Source: Massilia horti (lineage in GTDB: Bacteria > Pseudomonadota > Gammaproteobacteria > Burkholderiales > Burkholderiaceae_D). From it: a stretch of DNA of 64,000 nt. The notes beneath the pieces were generated by a model. The model saw only the letters and a program-made list of their open reading frames with translations, had not been told where the DNA came from and made no database searches. Made by a program: the position numbers and the translations under genes. This document shows, piece by piece, positions 44,721 to 53,618 of this stretch (its first letter is position 1; each line of letters begins with the position of its first letter). The stretch covers positions 1 through 64,000 of the forward strand of contig NZ_SPUM01000047.1 in the NCBI RefSeq assembly GCF_004614195.1, read 5' to 3'.

Positions 44721-45070
44721 GTGGGGGCGGCGGCGCCGGACCAGTTGCTCATCCTCAGCGGCGCCGAACAGGAATACTTGCTGCGCGTGATCGAGGCCGC
44801 CGTGCAGGTGCGCGGCCTGCGCCAGTTGTTTCTGTGGACCCAGGGGCAGTTGCAGTCCTTATTGCCGGCGGCGCGCTGCAGCGCCTCGAATGCCTGAACA
44901 GCAATGTGCTCGACGCCGCCGCGATAGCCCACCTGTGCGATCGAGACGCCGGCCTGGCTGTGCGTGCTGCGCGTCATTGGAGCGCGACCGGGCTGGGCCA
45001 GCCAGCCATGACGGGGCCGGCGCCGGCCTTGCGCCACAGCGCGCGTACGCTGCCTCGGCCGGGGCATTAG
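44721..45070 (+). pseudogene. epsA-like regulator remnant, frameshifted and truncated
   Basis: From GTG 44721 the frame reads EYLLRVIEAAVQVRGLRQLF and LWTQGQLQSLLPA, which is the N-terminal signature of EpsA, the LuxR-type regulator found with exosortase/PEP-CTERM loci. It hits a stop at 44895-44897. A second frame shifted in phase, around 44870, continues LQRLECLNSNVLDAAAIAHLC and LAVRAARHWSATGLGQP, which resembles the next part of the same domain. The HTH domain is missing and the frame ends at 45070. It is therefore a decayed gene, plausibly once linked to the PEP-CTERM genes. Confidence 0.62.
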
Positions 45071-45113
45071 GATGGAGGACGTGTTCTGTAGCTCCATCAG
45101 TAGAAGGCACGAT

Positions 45114-46415
45114 TCAGCGCAGCTCCATCTCCGGCAGCTTCAGGAGCTTGAGGTTCAGGTCATACTCGTACACCTCGCCATAACGCCCCCACTCCACCGC
45201 CACGCCGAAGGTGCGCCGGGCTTCGTCCTCCTTCATGGTTTCCTCCAGCTGCTTGATCACGGGTTCCCGCGACAGCGTGCCCTTCTCCTCTTCGGTCAAC
45301 GCATGGCGGATGCGCGCCGCCAGCGGGACGTTGGCCAGCAGCTGGCGGCCGAAGATCTCCTGGCGCTGGGCCTGGTCGGCGCCCGCATAGCGCATGCCCA
45401 GCGGGGTGAGCATGATGTCGCCGCCCTCCACGTGGGCCAGCCCGAGCATGGTGAGCGCCTCGTAGGTCGGAAACAGTTCCTCGTCCGGCAGCTCGGCCTC
45501 CTCCGCCAGTTGCGGCAGGTCGGCGCGGCCATCGAACGGCGGCTGCGCGATCAGCTCCAGCACCGCCTCGATGCGGCTGATGTCGGTATCCGGCAGGCGG
45601 TAGTCCGGATGCGGCGCAGGCGCGCCGACTGCGACCGGCGCTGGTGCCTTACGGGTCGTCATCAGGCCGTACACCTGGTCGACCAGCGCACGCACCCGCG
45701 GCGAATCGACGTCGCGCGGCCGCGGCAGGTCGATCCTGACCTCGCTCGCGATCCGGCCCGGATCGCTGGACAGGATGACGATCCGGTCGGCCATCATCAC
45801 CGCCTCCTCGATATTGTGCGACACCACCACGATGCCGCGCGTGGGGATCTGCTTGCTGTCCCATAGCGCCAGGATGTCGTCGCGCAGCGTCTCGCCGGTC
45901 AGCACGTCGAGCGCCGAGAAGGCTTCGTCCATCAGCAGCACGTCCGGGTTGGTCACCAGCGCACGCGCGATGCCCACGCGCTGGCGCATGCCACCCGACA
46001 GTTCGCGTGGCAGCGCGCCGCCGAACCCGGCCAAGCCGATCATTTCCAGCACGTCGTCGGCGCGGCGTTCGCGCTCGGCGGCTGGCACACCCTGCGCCTC
46101 CAGCCCCAGCTCCACGTTCTGCTGCACGGTCAGCCACGGGAACAGCGCGAACGACTGGAACACCATCGCCACCCCGGGCGCGGGACCGGTGATCGGCTGG
46201 CCGAGATACACGGCGCGGCCGGCGTCCAGCGGAATCAGGCCGGCCACGATCCGCAGCAAGGTCGACTTGCCGGAACCGGACTTGCCGAGCATGGCCACGA
46301 TCTCGCCTTCGCGCAGCGTAAAGTCCACTCCGTCCAGGACCCGGCGCGGTGCGCCATCGGCCCGCTTGAATGATTTGCCCACGCCTTCGAGCTGGACCAG
46401 GATATTGTCTGCCAT
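45114..46415 (-). CDS. ABC importer ATPase with C-terminal AAA-associated domain
   Basis: A 433-residue protein. The N-terminal ~250 residues are a nitrate/sulfonate/taurine-type ATPase with Walker A GKSGSGKST, signature LSGGMRQR, Walker B VLLMDEAFSALD and the switch His in VVSHNIEEA. Residues ~290-430 form the AAA-associated C-terminal domain seen in this subfamily (ISRIEAVLELIAQPP, GLAHVEGGDIMLTPLG, a winged-helix-like look). Start at 46415 fits AAGGAG six bases upstream; a GTG two codons earlier is possible. It is 9 bp after the permease gene in the same operon. Confidence 0.88.
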   Translation of the reverse strand: MADNILVQLEGVGKSFKRADGAPRRVLDGVDFTLREGEIVAMLGKSGSGKSTLLRIVAGLIPLDAGRAVYLGQPITGPAPGVAMVFQSFALFPWLTVQQNVELGLEAQGVPAAERERRADDVLEMIGLAGFGGALPRELSGGMRQRVGIARALVTNPDVLLMDEAFSALDVLTGETLRDDILALWDSKQIPTRGIVVVSHNIEEAVMMADRIVILSSDPGRIASEVRIDLPRPRDVDSPRVRALVDQVYGLMTTRKAPAPVAVGAPAPHPDYRLPDTDISRIEAVLELIAQPPFDGRADLPQLAEEAELPDEELFPTYEALTMLGLAHVEGGDIMLTPLGMRYAGADQAQRQEIFGRQLLANVPLAARIRHALTEEEKGTLSREPVIKQLEETMKEDEARRTFGVAVEWGRYGEVYEYDLNLKLLKLPEMELR

Positions 46416-46424
46416 TGCCACTCC

Positions 46425-48164
46425 TTATTGACTGCGGTTGCCGGCCAGCTCGTAAAGTCTGCGCCAGAAAAATCGGTTCAATATCATCACGAAGATGCAC
46501 ATCACGCCAATGCCCAGCGCAATGCGGTGAAAGTCGCCGGCATCGGTCATCTGCTTGATATAACTGCCCAGGCCATGGGCGACCAGCGTGGTCTTGCCCC
46601 AGGTGACGTACTCGGCCACGATACTCGCATTCCACGACCCGCCGCTGGCCGTGATCGCGCCGGTCACGTAGGCCGGGAACACCGCCGGCAGGTACACCCG
46701 CTTCCACTTGAGCCACCCGGTCAGGCGCAGGTTATCGCTCGCCAGCCGCAGCTCGGTCGGAATGGTCGACGCGCCGGCCACCACGTTAAACAGGATGTAC
46801 CACTGGGTGCCGAACACCATCAGGGGACTTAACCAGATGTTGGGGTTCAGGCGGTAAGTCACCAGTACGTAAACCACGATCGGGAACAACAGGTTGACCG
46901 GGAACGCGGCCAGGAACTGCGCCACCGCCTGCACCCGCTGCGAATAACGCGGCCGCAGCCCGATCCAGACGGCGATCGGCACCCACACCAGCGACGCCAG
47001 TCCGATCAACAGCATTACCCGCACCAGGGTGGCCAGGCCAAGCAGGAACACGTGGCCAGCCTCCGCCCAGCCGACGTCGGCGTGTATATAGGTGACCAGG
47101 CGCAGCGCGGCGTAGAACGCGCCAGCGGCAAGCAGCGCGTCCCACATGCGCGGCAACGCACGACGCATCGGCGTTGACCGGGGGTCGGGCAGCGATCGGC
47201 GCTTACCGGTGCCGCCGAACCAGCCCAGGGCCGATCGCATGAGTGCCCAGAACCGATTGCCCGCCTCGCGCGTCCAGCGGCCGCGGTGGACCCAGTCAAG
47301 CAGCCACGAGCGCTGGCCCGTGTCGCCCTGCGATTCCTCGAAGCGGAACTTGTCGGCCCATGCCAAGAGCGGCCGGAAGAATAGCTGGTCGTACAGCACG
47401 ATCCCGGCGAACATCGCCACGATCGCCCACGCCACGGCGCGCCCGTTCTCCTGTTCGATCGCCACCGCGATGTAGGCGCCGATACCGGGCAGCTTGATGT
47501 CCTGCCCGGCGACCGAGATCGCTTCGGCCGCGACCAGGAAGAACCAGCCGCCGGACATCGACATCATCATGTTCCACAACAGTGCCGGCATCGCGTATGG
47601 CAGCTCCAGCCGCCAGAAACGCTGCCAGCCCGACAGGCAGAATACCTGCGCCGCCTCATTGAGCTCGGCCGGCACGGTGCGCATCGACTGGTACAGGCTG
47701 AACGCCATGTTCCACGCCTGGGAAGTAAAGATCGCGAAGATCGCGGCGCATTCCACCCCCAAGAGGCTGCCCGGGAACAGCGCGATGAACGGCGCGATCG
47801 CGATCGCCTGGAAGCCGAGGATCGGGACCGACTGCAGGATATCGAGCAGCGGAATCAAAACCTTTTCGGCCGCGCGCGACTTGGCGGCGACGGCGGCGAA
47901 CACAAAGCTGAACAGCAGCGAACAGCCCAGCGCCATGAACATGCGCAGCGTCGTGCGCAGCAGGTAGTAGGGTAATTCTCCGATATCGAGCGCAATCGGG
48001 GTCGGCTGGCCGAGCACGAACGGGCGCGCCATCTGCATCGCGCCATACGCGGCGGCGCCCAGCAGCGCCAGCACCAACGGCAAGAGTACCCAATCCCAGC
48101 GGTTGGGACCGGTGACCTGGACGCGGTTCGGCGTGGCCTGGCCGCGATCGAAGAATTCAAACAT
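46425..48164 (-). CDS. ABC importer permease with two fused permease domains
   Basis: A 579-residue inner-membrane protein with two BPD_transp_1 halves. The first (~70-290) has an EAA-type loop near RFWRLELPYAMPALLWNMMM; the second (~380-560) has the EAA-like KWKRVYLPAVFPAYVTGAI. The two permeases normally found as separate subunits are fused, so one protein can form the channel. Linker ~300-365 is polar and basic. It pairs with the ATPase downstream. A binding protein is not encoded nearby, and the substrate (often nitrate-, sulfonate- or taurine-like in this branch) is open. Confidence 0.87.
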   Translation of the reverse strand: MFEFFDRGQATPNRVQVTGPNRWDWVLLPLVLALLGAAAYGAMQMARPFVLGQPTPIALDIGELPYYLLRTTLRMFMALGCSLLFSFVFAAVAAKSRAAEKVLIPLLDILQSVPILGFQAIAIAPFIALFPGSLLGVECAAIFAIFTSQAWNMAFSLYQSMRTVPAELNEAAQVFCLSGWQRFWRLELPYAMPALLWNMMMSMSGGWFFLVAAEAISVAGQDIKLPGIGAYIAVAIEQENGRAVAWAIVAMFAGIVLYDQLFFRPLLAWADKFRFEESQGDTGQRSWLLDWVHRGRWTREAGNRFWALMRSALGWFGGTGKRRSLPDPRSTPMRRALPRMWDALLAAGAFYAALRLVTYIHADVGWAEAGHVFLLGLATLVRVMLLIGLASLVWVPIAVWIGLRPRYSQRVQAVAQFLAAFPVNLLFPIVVYVLVTYRLNPNIWLSPLMVFGTQWYILFNVVAGASTIPTELRLASDNLRLTGWLKWKRVYLPAVFPAYVTGAITASGGSWNASIVAEYVTWGKTTLVAHGLGSYIKQMTDAGDFHRIALGIGVMCIFVMILNRFFWRRLYELAGNRSQ

Positions 48165-48951
48165 CGCTATTCCTGAGACTGCGCGGAGCGCGCAGACTAT
48201 TTGACGCGCGCGGCGCCGGCATGCGGCCGGCTGCGCAGGTCGTCGGTTACCCGTCATCGATTGCCGCATGCAGGCGCCAGCACGCACAACATCGCCCATC
48301 CGGGCCAAACCGGAGCTGGACGATGGCTGCTTGCGGCACCTGGGGGCGCGGCGGGAACTGGCGTGGGTTGTAGGAGTGCGGGTTTCCGGCGTCGGGCCGG
48401 AAGGGGGACTGCACCGTCATCCAGGGCGAATGACGGCAGGGACGGAAAGGCCTGCGTTATTCTGCCGAGGATGTGCCAGGTAACTGGCTACAACTGTCGC
48501 TGGAACACGTGCCCATGTGGACCCCAAAAATTGAAAACAGCGCGAGTGTAATTGGCGGTGCTGCGGCGCGTCAAGGCGCACGCGCACCATCGTGCCCACT
48601 TGCAACATACCGTAATCTTAGCATGGCACGGTCCGGCGGCGCGCACCGAACGGCTGTCCGAATCTTAATTGACTAACAATTGCCATTAAGTCACACACTT
48701 TTCGCAACCGCCCGACCAAGTCGAGCGATGCGCCAGCCGGTAGGTGTCGGCCGACCTGCCTAACGCACGGTGGCAGGTGAAGGCTCCGCGCGAGAAGTCT
48801 GCACGAAAGTTCTAGGCGCAGTTACCGGTAAGTGCGGGATTCGCAGGGTGGGCGGGTCTCCCCCACGCGTTCAACGACAATGGAAACTGTTCGGATTTGG
48901 CCGGTTATTGCTGAACGCGTGGGCAGGAGGACCTGCCCACTGTGCGGGATG
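48165..48951. other. 787-bp gap between the ABC operon and pcaF
   Basis: No gene I can support. It holds the promoter of the ABC permease at the left, a short hairpin CGTCAT...ATGACG around 48415-48434, and a 12-bp inverted repeat CCCACGCGTTCA (48862-48873)/TGAACGCGTGGG (48912-48923). The right part has a further hairpin listed separately. Confidence 0.4.
48919..48940 (-). terminator. Hairpin after pcaF
   Basis: GTGGGCAGG and CCTGCCCAC pair as a 9-bp stem with a 4-base loop, 11 bp past the pcaF stop. A T-run is missing, so it is a candidate terminator only. Confidence 0.45.
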
Positions 48952-50154
48952 TTATATGCGCTCGATGACGAGCGCGATGCCCTGCCCAACGCCGATGCAC
49001 ATCGTGCAAAGCGCGTAGCGACCACCCGTGCGGTGCAGTTGATACATCGCGGTTGTCACCAGCCGCGCCCCGCTCATCCCGAGCGGGTGACCGAGCGCAA
49101 TCGCGCCGCCGTTTGGGTTCACGCGCGGATCGTCATCCTGCAATCCCAGCATGCGCATCACCGCCAGTCCCTGCGCCGCAAACGCTTCATTCAGCTCAAT
49201 AACGTCCATCTGATCCAGGCTCATGCCGAGCCGGCGCAGCAGCTTTTGTGTGGCCGGCACCGGACCGATACCCATCACGCGCGGCGCCACACCGGCGGTC
49301 GCCATGCCGACGATACGCGCACGCGGCGTGAGTCTGTATTGTTTGGCAGCCTGCTCATTCGCCAGCAACAAAGCGCACGCGCCGTCATTCACGCCGGACG
49401 CATTACCCGCGCTGACCGTACCGTCCGCACGCACCACCGGCTTGAGCCTGGCCAGCGCCTCGATCGTGGTTTCGCGCGGGTGCTCGTCGCGCGCAACGCG
49501 CAGCGGATCGCCCTTCTTCTGAGGGACCAGCACCGGCACGATCTCCTCCTCGAAGATCCCTTCCTGCTGCGCCCGCGCGGCCTTGAGCTGGCTCGCCAGC
49601 GCAAACAAGTCCTGGTCGGCGCGGCTGATGCCATAATCCTGCGCCACATTTTCCGCGGTCTCCGGCATCGAGTCGGTGCCGTACAGCTTTTCCATCAGCC
49701 GATTCGGAAAGCGCCAGCCGATCGTGGTGTCGTAGATATGCGCGCTGCGCGAAAAGGCGGCGTCTGCCTTGCCCATCACGAAAGGCGCACGTGTCATCGA
49801 TTCCACGCCACCGGCGATCATCAGGCTTGCCTCGCCACTGCGAATCGCGCGCCCCGCGCTGCCAACCGCGTCCATACCCGAACCGCACAGGCGGTTGACG
49901 GTCGAACCCGGAACCTCCGGGGGCAGCCCGGCCAGCAGGGATGACATTCGCGCGACGTTGCGGTTGTCTTCTCCCGCCTGGTTGGCGCAGCCATAGATGA
50001 CGTCGTCCACCGCGTTCCAGTCGACGTTTGGATTACGCCGCATCAGTTCCGTCAAAGGCACCGCACCCAGGTCGTCGGCCCGCACGTCCTTGAGTGCACC
50101 GCCGTAGCGCCCGATCGGGGTGCGGATAGCATCGCAGATGAAAGCGTCAAGCAT
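48952..50154 (-). CDS. pcaF: 3-oxoadipyl-CoA thiolase
   Basis: A 400-residue thiolase II. The acylated cysteine is Cys90 in VNRLCGSGMDAV, the GHPLG block carries the catalytic His, and CTMCIGVGQG carries the second Cys. Close match to 3-oxoadipyl-CoA thiolases, including the DAFICDAIRTPIGRYGG start. It cleaves 3-oxoadipyl-CoA to succinyl-CoA and acetyl-CoA, the last step of the beta-ketoadipate pathway. Its start overlaps the pcaJ end by 8 bp, so pcaI-pcaJ-pcaF form one operon, with pcaR divergent. Acetyl-CoA acetyltransferase is the alternative, less likely from context. Confidence 0.93.
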   Translation of the reverse strand: MLDAFICDAIRTPIGRYGGALKDVRADDLGAVPLTELMRRNPNVDWNAVDDVIYGCANQAGEDNRNVARMSSLLAGLPPEVPGSTVNRLCGSGMDAVGSAGRAIRSGEASLMIAGGVESMTRAPFVMGKADAAFSRSAHIYDTTIGWRFPNRLMEKLYGTDSMPETAENVAQDYGISRADQDLFALASQLKAARAQQEGIFEEEIVPVLVPQKKGDPLRVARDEHPRETTIEALARLKPVVRADGTVSAGNASGVNDGACALLLANEQAAKQYRLTPRARIVGMATAGVAPRVMGIGPVPATQKLLRRLGMSLDQMDVIELNEAFAAQGLAVMRMLGLQDDDPRVNPNGGAIALGHPLGMSGARLVTTAMYQLHRTGGRYALCTMCIGVGQGIALVIERI

Positions 50155-50803
50155 TGTTCTTCTCCTTCGGCGGCAGCAGCGGTGCCGCGGTAATGGCCTG
50201 CAGTTCGGCGAAGTTCAGGCCCGGCGCCATCTCGCGCACCACCAGCCCGGCCGGCGTCACGTCGATCACCGCCAGATCGGTGTAAATACGGCTGACGCAA
50301 CCGATACCCGTAAGCGGATAGGTACAGTCGTTGACGATCTTGCTTTCGCCGGTCTTGGTCTGGTGTTCCATCATCACGAACACCTGCTTGGCGCCGATCG
50401 CCAGGTCCATGGCGCCGCCGACGGCGGGAATCGCGTCAGGCGCACCGGTATGCCAGTTCGCCAGGTCGCCGCGCGCCGACACCTGGAATGCGCCCAGCAC
50501 GCAGATGTCCAGATGCCCGCCGCGCATCATGGCGAACGAGTCGGCGTGGTGGAAGTAGGCGCCGCCAGTGAGCAGCGTAACCGGCTGCTTGCCGGCGTTG
50601 ATCAGGTCCTGGTCTTCCTCACCGGGAGCCGGGGCCGGGCCCATGCCGAGCAACCCGTTTTCGCTGTGCAGGAACACTTCGCGCTCGGCCGGAAGGTAAT
50701 TGGCGACCTTGGTCGGCAAGCCGATCCCGAGGTTGACGTAGGCGCCTTCCGGAATGTCCTGCGCGACGCGTGCGGCCATCTGGTCGCGAGTAAGTCGGTT
50801 CAT
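50147..50803 (-). CDS. pcaJ: 3-oxoadipate CoA-transferase beta subunit
   Basis: A 218-residue class I CoA-transferase subunit with the catalytic glutamate Glu48 in HSENGLLGMG, which forms the thioester with CoA. It works with PcaI as a heterotetramer, moving CoA from succinyl-CoA to 3-oxoadipate. Other 3-oxoacid CoA-transferases (ScoB) look similar; the pcaF and pcaI neighbours settle the call. The start codon overlaps the pcaI stop by 4 bp (50800-50803). Confidence 0.92.
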   Translation of the reverse strand: MNRLTRDQMAARVAQDIPEGAYVNLGIGLPTKVANYLPAEREVFLHSENGLLGMGPAPAPGEEDQDLINAGKQPVTLLTGGAYFHHADSFAMMRGGHLDICVLGAFQVSARGDLANWHTGAPDAIPAVGGAMDLAIGAKQVFVMMEHQTKTGESKIVNDCTYPLTGIGCVSRIYTDLAVIDVTPAGLVVREMAPGLNFAELQAITAAPLLPPKEKNNA

Positions 50804-51465
50804 GCTGCCTCCCTGACCACACGTTGAACGAAGATGCCCGGCGTGACGATCACCTCCGGGTCGAGCGCGCCGAGCGGCACCACTTCCTGCACCTGGGCGA
50901 CGGTGACCTTGGCCGCCATGGCCATGATCGGGCCGAAGTTGCGCGCGGTCTTGCGGTACACGAGGTTGCCCCAGCGGTCGCCGCGCAGCGCCTTGATGAG
51001 CGCGAAGTCGGCGTGGATCGGGGTCTCGAACACGTAGTTCTTGCCGTTGATGGAGCGCGTCTCCTTGCCCTCGGCGAGCAGCGTGCCGTAGCCGGTGGGC
51101 GTGAAGAAGCCGCCGATGCCGGCGCCGGCGGCGCGGATGCGTTCGGCCAGGTTGCCCTGCGGTGTGAGCTCAAGCTCGATTTCGCCCGCGCGGTACAGCG
51201 CGTCGAACACCTGCGAGTCCGCCTGGCGCGGGAACGAGCAGATGATCTTGCGCACGCGCCTGGCCTTGAGCAGCGCGGCCAGGCCCGTTTCGCCATTGCC
51301 GGCGTTGTTGTTGACGATGGTGAGGTCGCGCGCTCCTTGAGCCAGCAGCGCGTCGATCAGCGCTGTGGGCATGCCGGCATTGCCGAAGCCTCCGATCATC
51401 ACTGTCGCGCCGTCCGGTATATCGGCCACCGCGCGCTCCAGGGATTCAAACGTTTTGTCGATCAT
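50800..51465 (-). CDS. pcaI: 3-oxoadipate CoA-transferase alpha subunit
   Basis: A 221-residue class I CoA-transferase subunit with the phosphate-binding loop GGFGNAGMP (~25-33) and NNNAGNGETGLAALL. Pairs with PcaJ. The start at 51465 follows an AAAGG ribosome site; an in-frame extension of 32 codons would run into the pcaR operator region and is rejected. First gene of the pcaIJF operon. Confidence 0.92.
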   Translation of the reverse strand: MIDKTFESLERAVADIPDGATVMIGGFGNAGMPTALIDALLAQGARDLTIVNNNAGNGETGLAALLKARRVRKIICSFPRQADSQVFDALYRAGEIELELTPQGNLAERIRAAGAGIGGFFTPTGYGTLLAEGKETRSINGKNYVFETPIHADFALIKALRGDRWGNLVYRKTARNFGPIMAMAAKVTVAQVQEVVPLGALDPEVIVTPGIFVQRVVREAA

Positions 51466-51525
51466 GTTGTTGTCGCCTTTGTTGGCCGTGGCGGCGTTGC
51501 CGGGACGGCCGATTAAGCCTAGAAT

Positions 51526-51559
51526 GTTCGGTGACCGCACACATAGTCGATCACCGCAC
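51526..51559. promoter_or_regulatory. Candidate PcaR/PcaU-type operators between pcaI and pcaR
   Basis: GTTCGGTGACCGCAC (51526-51540) agrees at 12 of 15 bases with the published PcaR-type site GTTCGATAATCGCAC. A second, weaker copy AGTCGATCACCGCAC follows at 51545-51559. Two similar copies 19 bp apart (start to start) lie between the divergent pcaI and pcaR genes, as expected for an IclR-type activator that also represses itself. Confidence 0.55.
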
Positions 51560-51636
51560 ACCGAGTCTACGCCTATGGTGTTCAGGCGGTCAAGTTAACA
51601 GTCGGCTTCCTGCTCACGTTGCATTAGAATCACGCC

Positions 51637-52461
51637 ATGTCTTTGCCACCCGACACTTCCACCGCACCCGCCGTCAGCCGCACGATTGCCGACGAAATCG
51701 ACGCCCTGGCCGACCCAGACTTCATGACCTCGCTCGCTCGCGGATTGGCGGTGCTGCGGGCGTTCAGCGATGCGCGGCGCCCACAGACCATCGCCCAGAT
51801 CAGCCAAAAGACCGGCATTCCACGCGCGGCGGTGCGGCGCTGCCTGCACACGCTCAGGCAGCTCGGCTACGTGGACGCGGAGCTGAACAACTTCGCACTG
51901 CGGCCCAAGGTGCTCACACTCGGCTACTCGTACCTGTCGTCGACACCGCTAGCCACGGCTGCCCAGCCGGTGCTGGACCAGGTCAGCCGAGCGCTGCACG
52001 AATCGAGTTCGCTGGCGGTGCTGGAGGAAGACCAGGTGCTGTACCTGGCGCGCGCGGCCACCTCGCGCGTGATGTCGGTGGCGCTGGGGGCTGGCAGCCG
52101 GCTGCCGGCCTACTGCACCTCGCTTGGCCGTGTGCTGCTCGCGCACCTGCCGCAGGACGAACTGGACGCCTACCTGGAGCGCGTGGAGCTGCACCCGCGC
52201 ACGGAGCACACCATCACCGACAAGGCGCGCCTGCGCCAGGTGCTGGCGGACGTGCGCCAAAACGGCTACGCGATCATCGATGAGGAACTTGAACTGGGGC
52301 TGCGCTCGATCGCGGTGCCGGTGCGCGGCGCAGCCGGGCGGGTGTTGGCGGCGCTGAACGTGGGGGCTCAGGCGATACGGGTTTCACGCGAGCAGATGGT
52401 CGATCAGTTCCTGCCGGTGCTGCGGCAGGGGGCGCAGGAGCTTTCGGTGCTCCTGCCGTGA
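51637..52461 (+). CDS. pcaR: IclR-family regulator of the beta-ketoadipate pathway
   Basis: A 274-residue IclR protein: winged helix (residues ~28-90; TSLARGLAVLRAFSDARRPQ, IPRAAVRRCLHTLRQLGYV) and effector domain (~105-270; LYLARAATSRVMSVALGAGSRLPAY, GYAIIDEELELGLRSIAVPV). PcaR/PcaU/PobR/CatR-IclR members sense beta-ketoadipate or protocatechuate. It is divergent from pcaIJF with candidate operators between, so it most likely controls that operon and possibly pcaD. The repeat copy C follows its stop. Confidence 0.87.
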   Translation: MSLPPDTSTAPAVSRTIADEIDALADPDFMTSLARGLAVLRAFSDARRPQTIAQISQKTGIPRAAVRRCLHTLRQLGYVDAELNNFALRPKVLTLGYSYLSSTPLATAAQPVLDQVSRALHESSSLAVLEEDQVLYLARAATSRVMSVALGAGSRLPAYCTSLGRVLLAHLPQDELDAYLERVELHPRTEHTITDKARLRQVLADVRQNGYAIIDEELELGLRSIAVPVRGAAGRVLAALNVGAQAIRVSREQMVDQFLPVLRQGAQELSVLLP

Positions 52462-52476
52462 CTGCACATCACCGGG

Positions 52477-52569
52477 CGTAGGGTGCGCACCTGTGCGCAC
52501 GCGGTACGTTTGAATGTTGTTGGCGCGGGTACGCACACGTACCGCGTGCGCACGGGTGCGCACCCTACG
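52477..52569. repeat. Dispersed palindromic repeat, copy C
   Basis: CGTAGGGTGCGCACCTGTGC at the left end and CACGGGTGCGCACCCTACG at the right, with ACGTTTGAATG in the middle. Same arms as copies A, B and D. Lies between the convergent pcaR and catR genes. Confidence 0.88.
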
Positions 52570-52600
52570 CCTCCATTTGGCCCTCCTGGCCCGAGCGCCT

Positions 52601-53515
52601 CTACAACATCTCCCGCTCGCCCGAAAACCCGTACGAGTCATAGACTTCGTAGACCACCGCCAGCAGGTTCTCCAGCTCAGGTGACCGGTCCATGTGCCGC
52701 ACGCTGAACAGCACCGGCGAGACGGTATGCTTGTCATCCAGGCTACGGTAGATGACATCACTACGGTGCATGCCCTGCACGCTTTCCGGCACAATCGAGA
52801 TGCCCTGCCCGGCCGCCACCAGCCCGAGCGCAATCTGCAGTTCGCGCACCTCAATCACGCGATCCGGCTTGAGGTTGCGCTCACTGAACGCCGCCAGCAC
52901 CTGATCGGCAAAGCTGGGCCGCGGCGCCTTGGGATAGACCAGCAAGGGCTCGTGCACCAGTTCCTTCAACTGCAAGCCGCCTTCGCCTGACGCCAGCCGG
53001 TGCCCCGGAAACAGCGCCACCACCATCCGCTCTTCGCGCAGCAGGATGCGCCGGATGCTGGGATCCTCGCTCTTCAGGCGCCCGAACCCGACGTCGATGC
53101 GCCCCTCCTTGAGCGCCTCGAGCTGCTCGATCGTTGTCATCTCGTGCAGCGTGACCTCAACCTCCTGATATCGCTCCCGGTAACGCCGCACGATCTCGGG
53201 CAGCAGGCCGTACAGCGTGGACGCGACAAAGCCGATCGACAGCGCGCGCTCCAGTTTGCCGACGCGCTGGGTCATCGCCTTCAGTTCACGCACCTGGTCG
53301 AGCAGCGCGCGCGCGTGGCCGAGCAGGAACTGGCCGGCCTCGGTCAGGCGCAGCGGCCGCGAGCCCTTTTCGATCAGCGCCACGCCGAGCTCTTCCTCCA
53401 ATTGCTGGATCTGCCGGCTCAGCGGGGGCTGCGCGATAAACAGCCGTTCGGCTGCACGCGTGAAATTTCGCTCTTCCGCGACCGCAACAAAGTAGCGCAA
53501 ATGCCGTAGTTCCAT
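52601..53515 (-). CDS. catR: LysR-family regulator CatR/CatM/BenM type
   Basis: A 304-residue LysR regulator. Winged helix MELRHLRYFVAVAEERNFTRAAERL and QPPLSRQIQQLEEELGVALIEK matches the CatM/BenM/CatR group, and the effector domain (~95-300) contains FVASTLYGLLPEIVRRYRERY. These proteins activate cat and ben genes in answer to cis,cis-muconate. It is divergent from catB, with two ATAC-N7-GTRT-type boxes in the 103-bp gap, the first right at its own start, so autorepression is likely. Confidence 0.9.
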   Translation of the reverse strand: MELRHLRYFVAVAEERNFTRAAERLFIAQPPLSRQIQQLEEELGVALIEKGSRPLRLTEAGQFLLGHARALLDQVRELKAMTQRVGKLERALSIGFVASTLYGLLPEIVRRYRERYQEVEVTLHEMTTIEQLEALKEGRIDVGFGRLKSEDPSIRRILLREERMVVALFPGHRLASGEGGLQLKELVHEPLLVYPKAPRPSFADQVLAAFSERNLKPDRVIEVRELQIALGLVAAGQGISIVPESVQGMHRSDVIYRSLDDKHTVSPVLFSVRHMDRSPELENLLAVVYEVYDSYGFSGEREML

Positions 53516-53520
53516 CTTCC

Positions 53521-53557
53521 ATACCTTTAAAGTATTCAGCCGATACCAACTTGGTGT
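53521..53557. promoter_or_regulatory. Two CatM/BenM-type operators in the catR-catB gap
   Basis: ATACCTTTAAAGTAT at 53521-53535 fits the ATAC-N7-GTAT consensus exactly, and ATACCAACTTGGTGT at 53543-53557 fits with one change (GTGT). They are 22 bp apart start to start, about two helical turns, as in characterised cat/ben promoters. A TTGGAC at 53556-53561 may be the catB -35 box. Confidence 0.68.
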
Positions 53558-53618
53558 TGGACGGGGGCGCGGCGCAGGAATATCGTGTTACCACCCCAAC
53601 GCACTATACGCATTAAAT

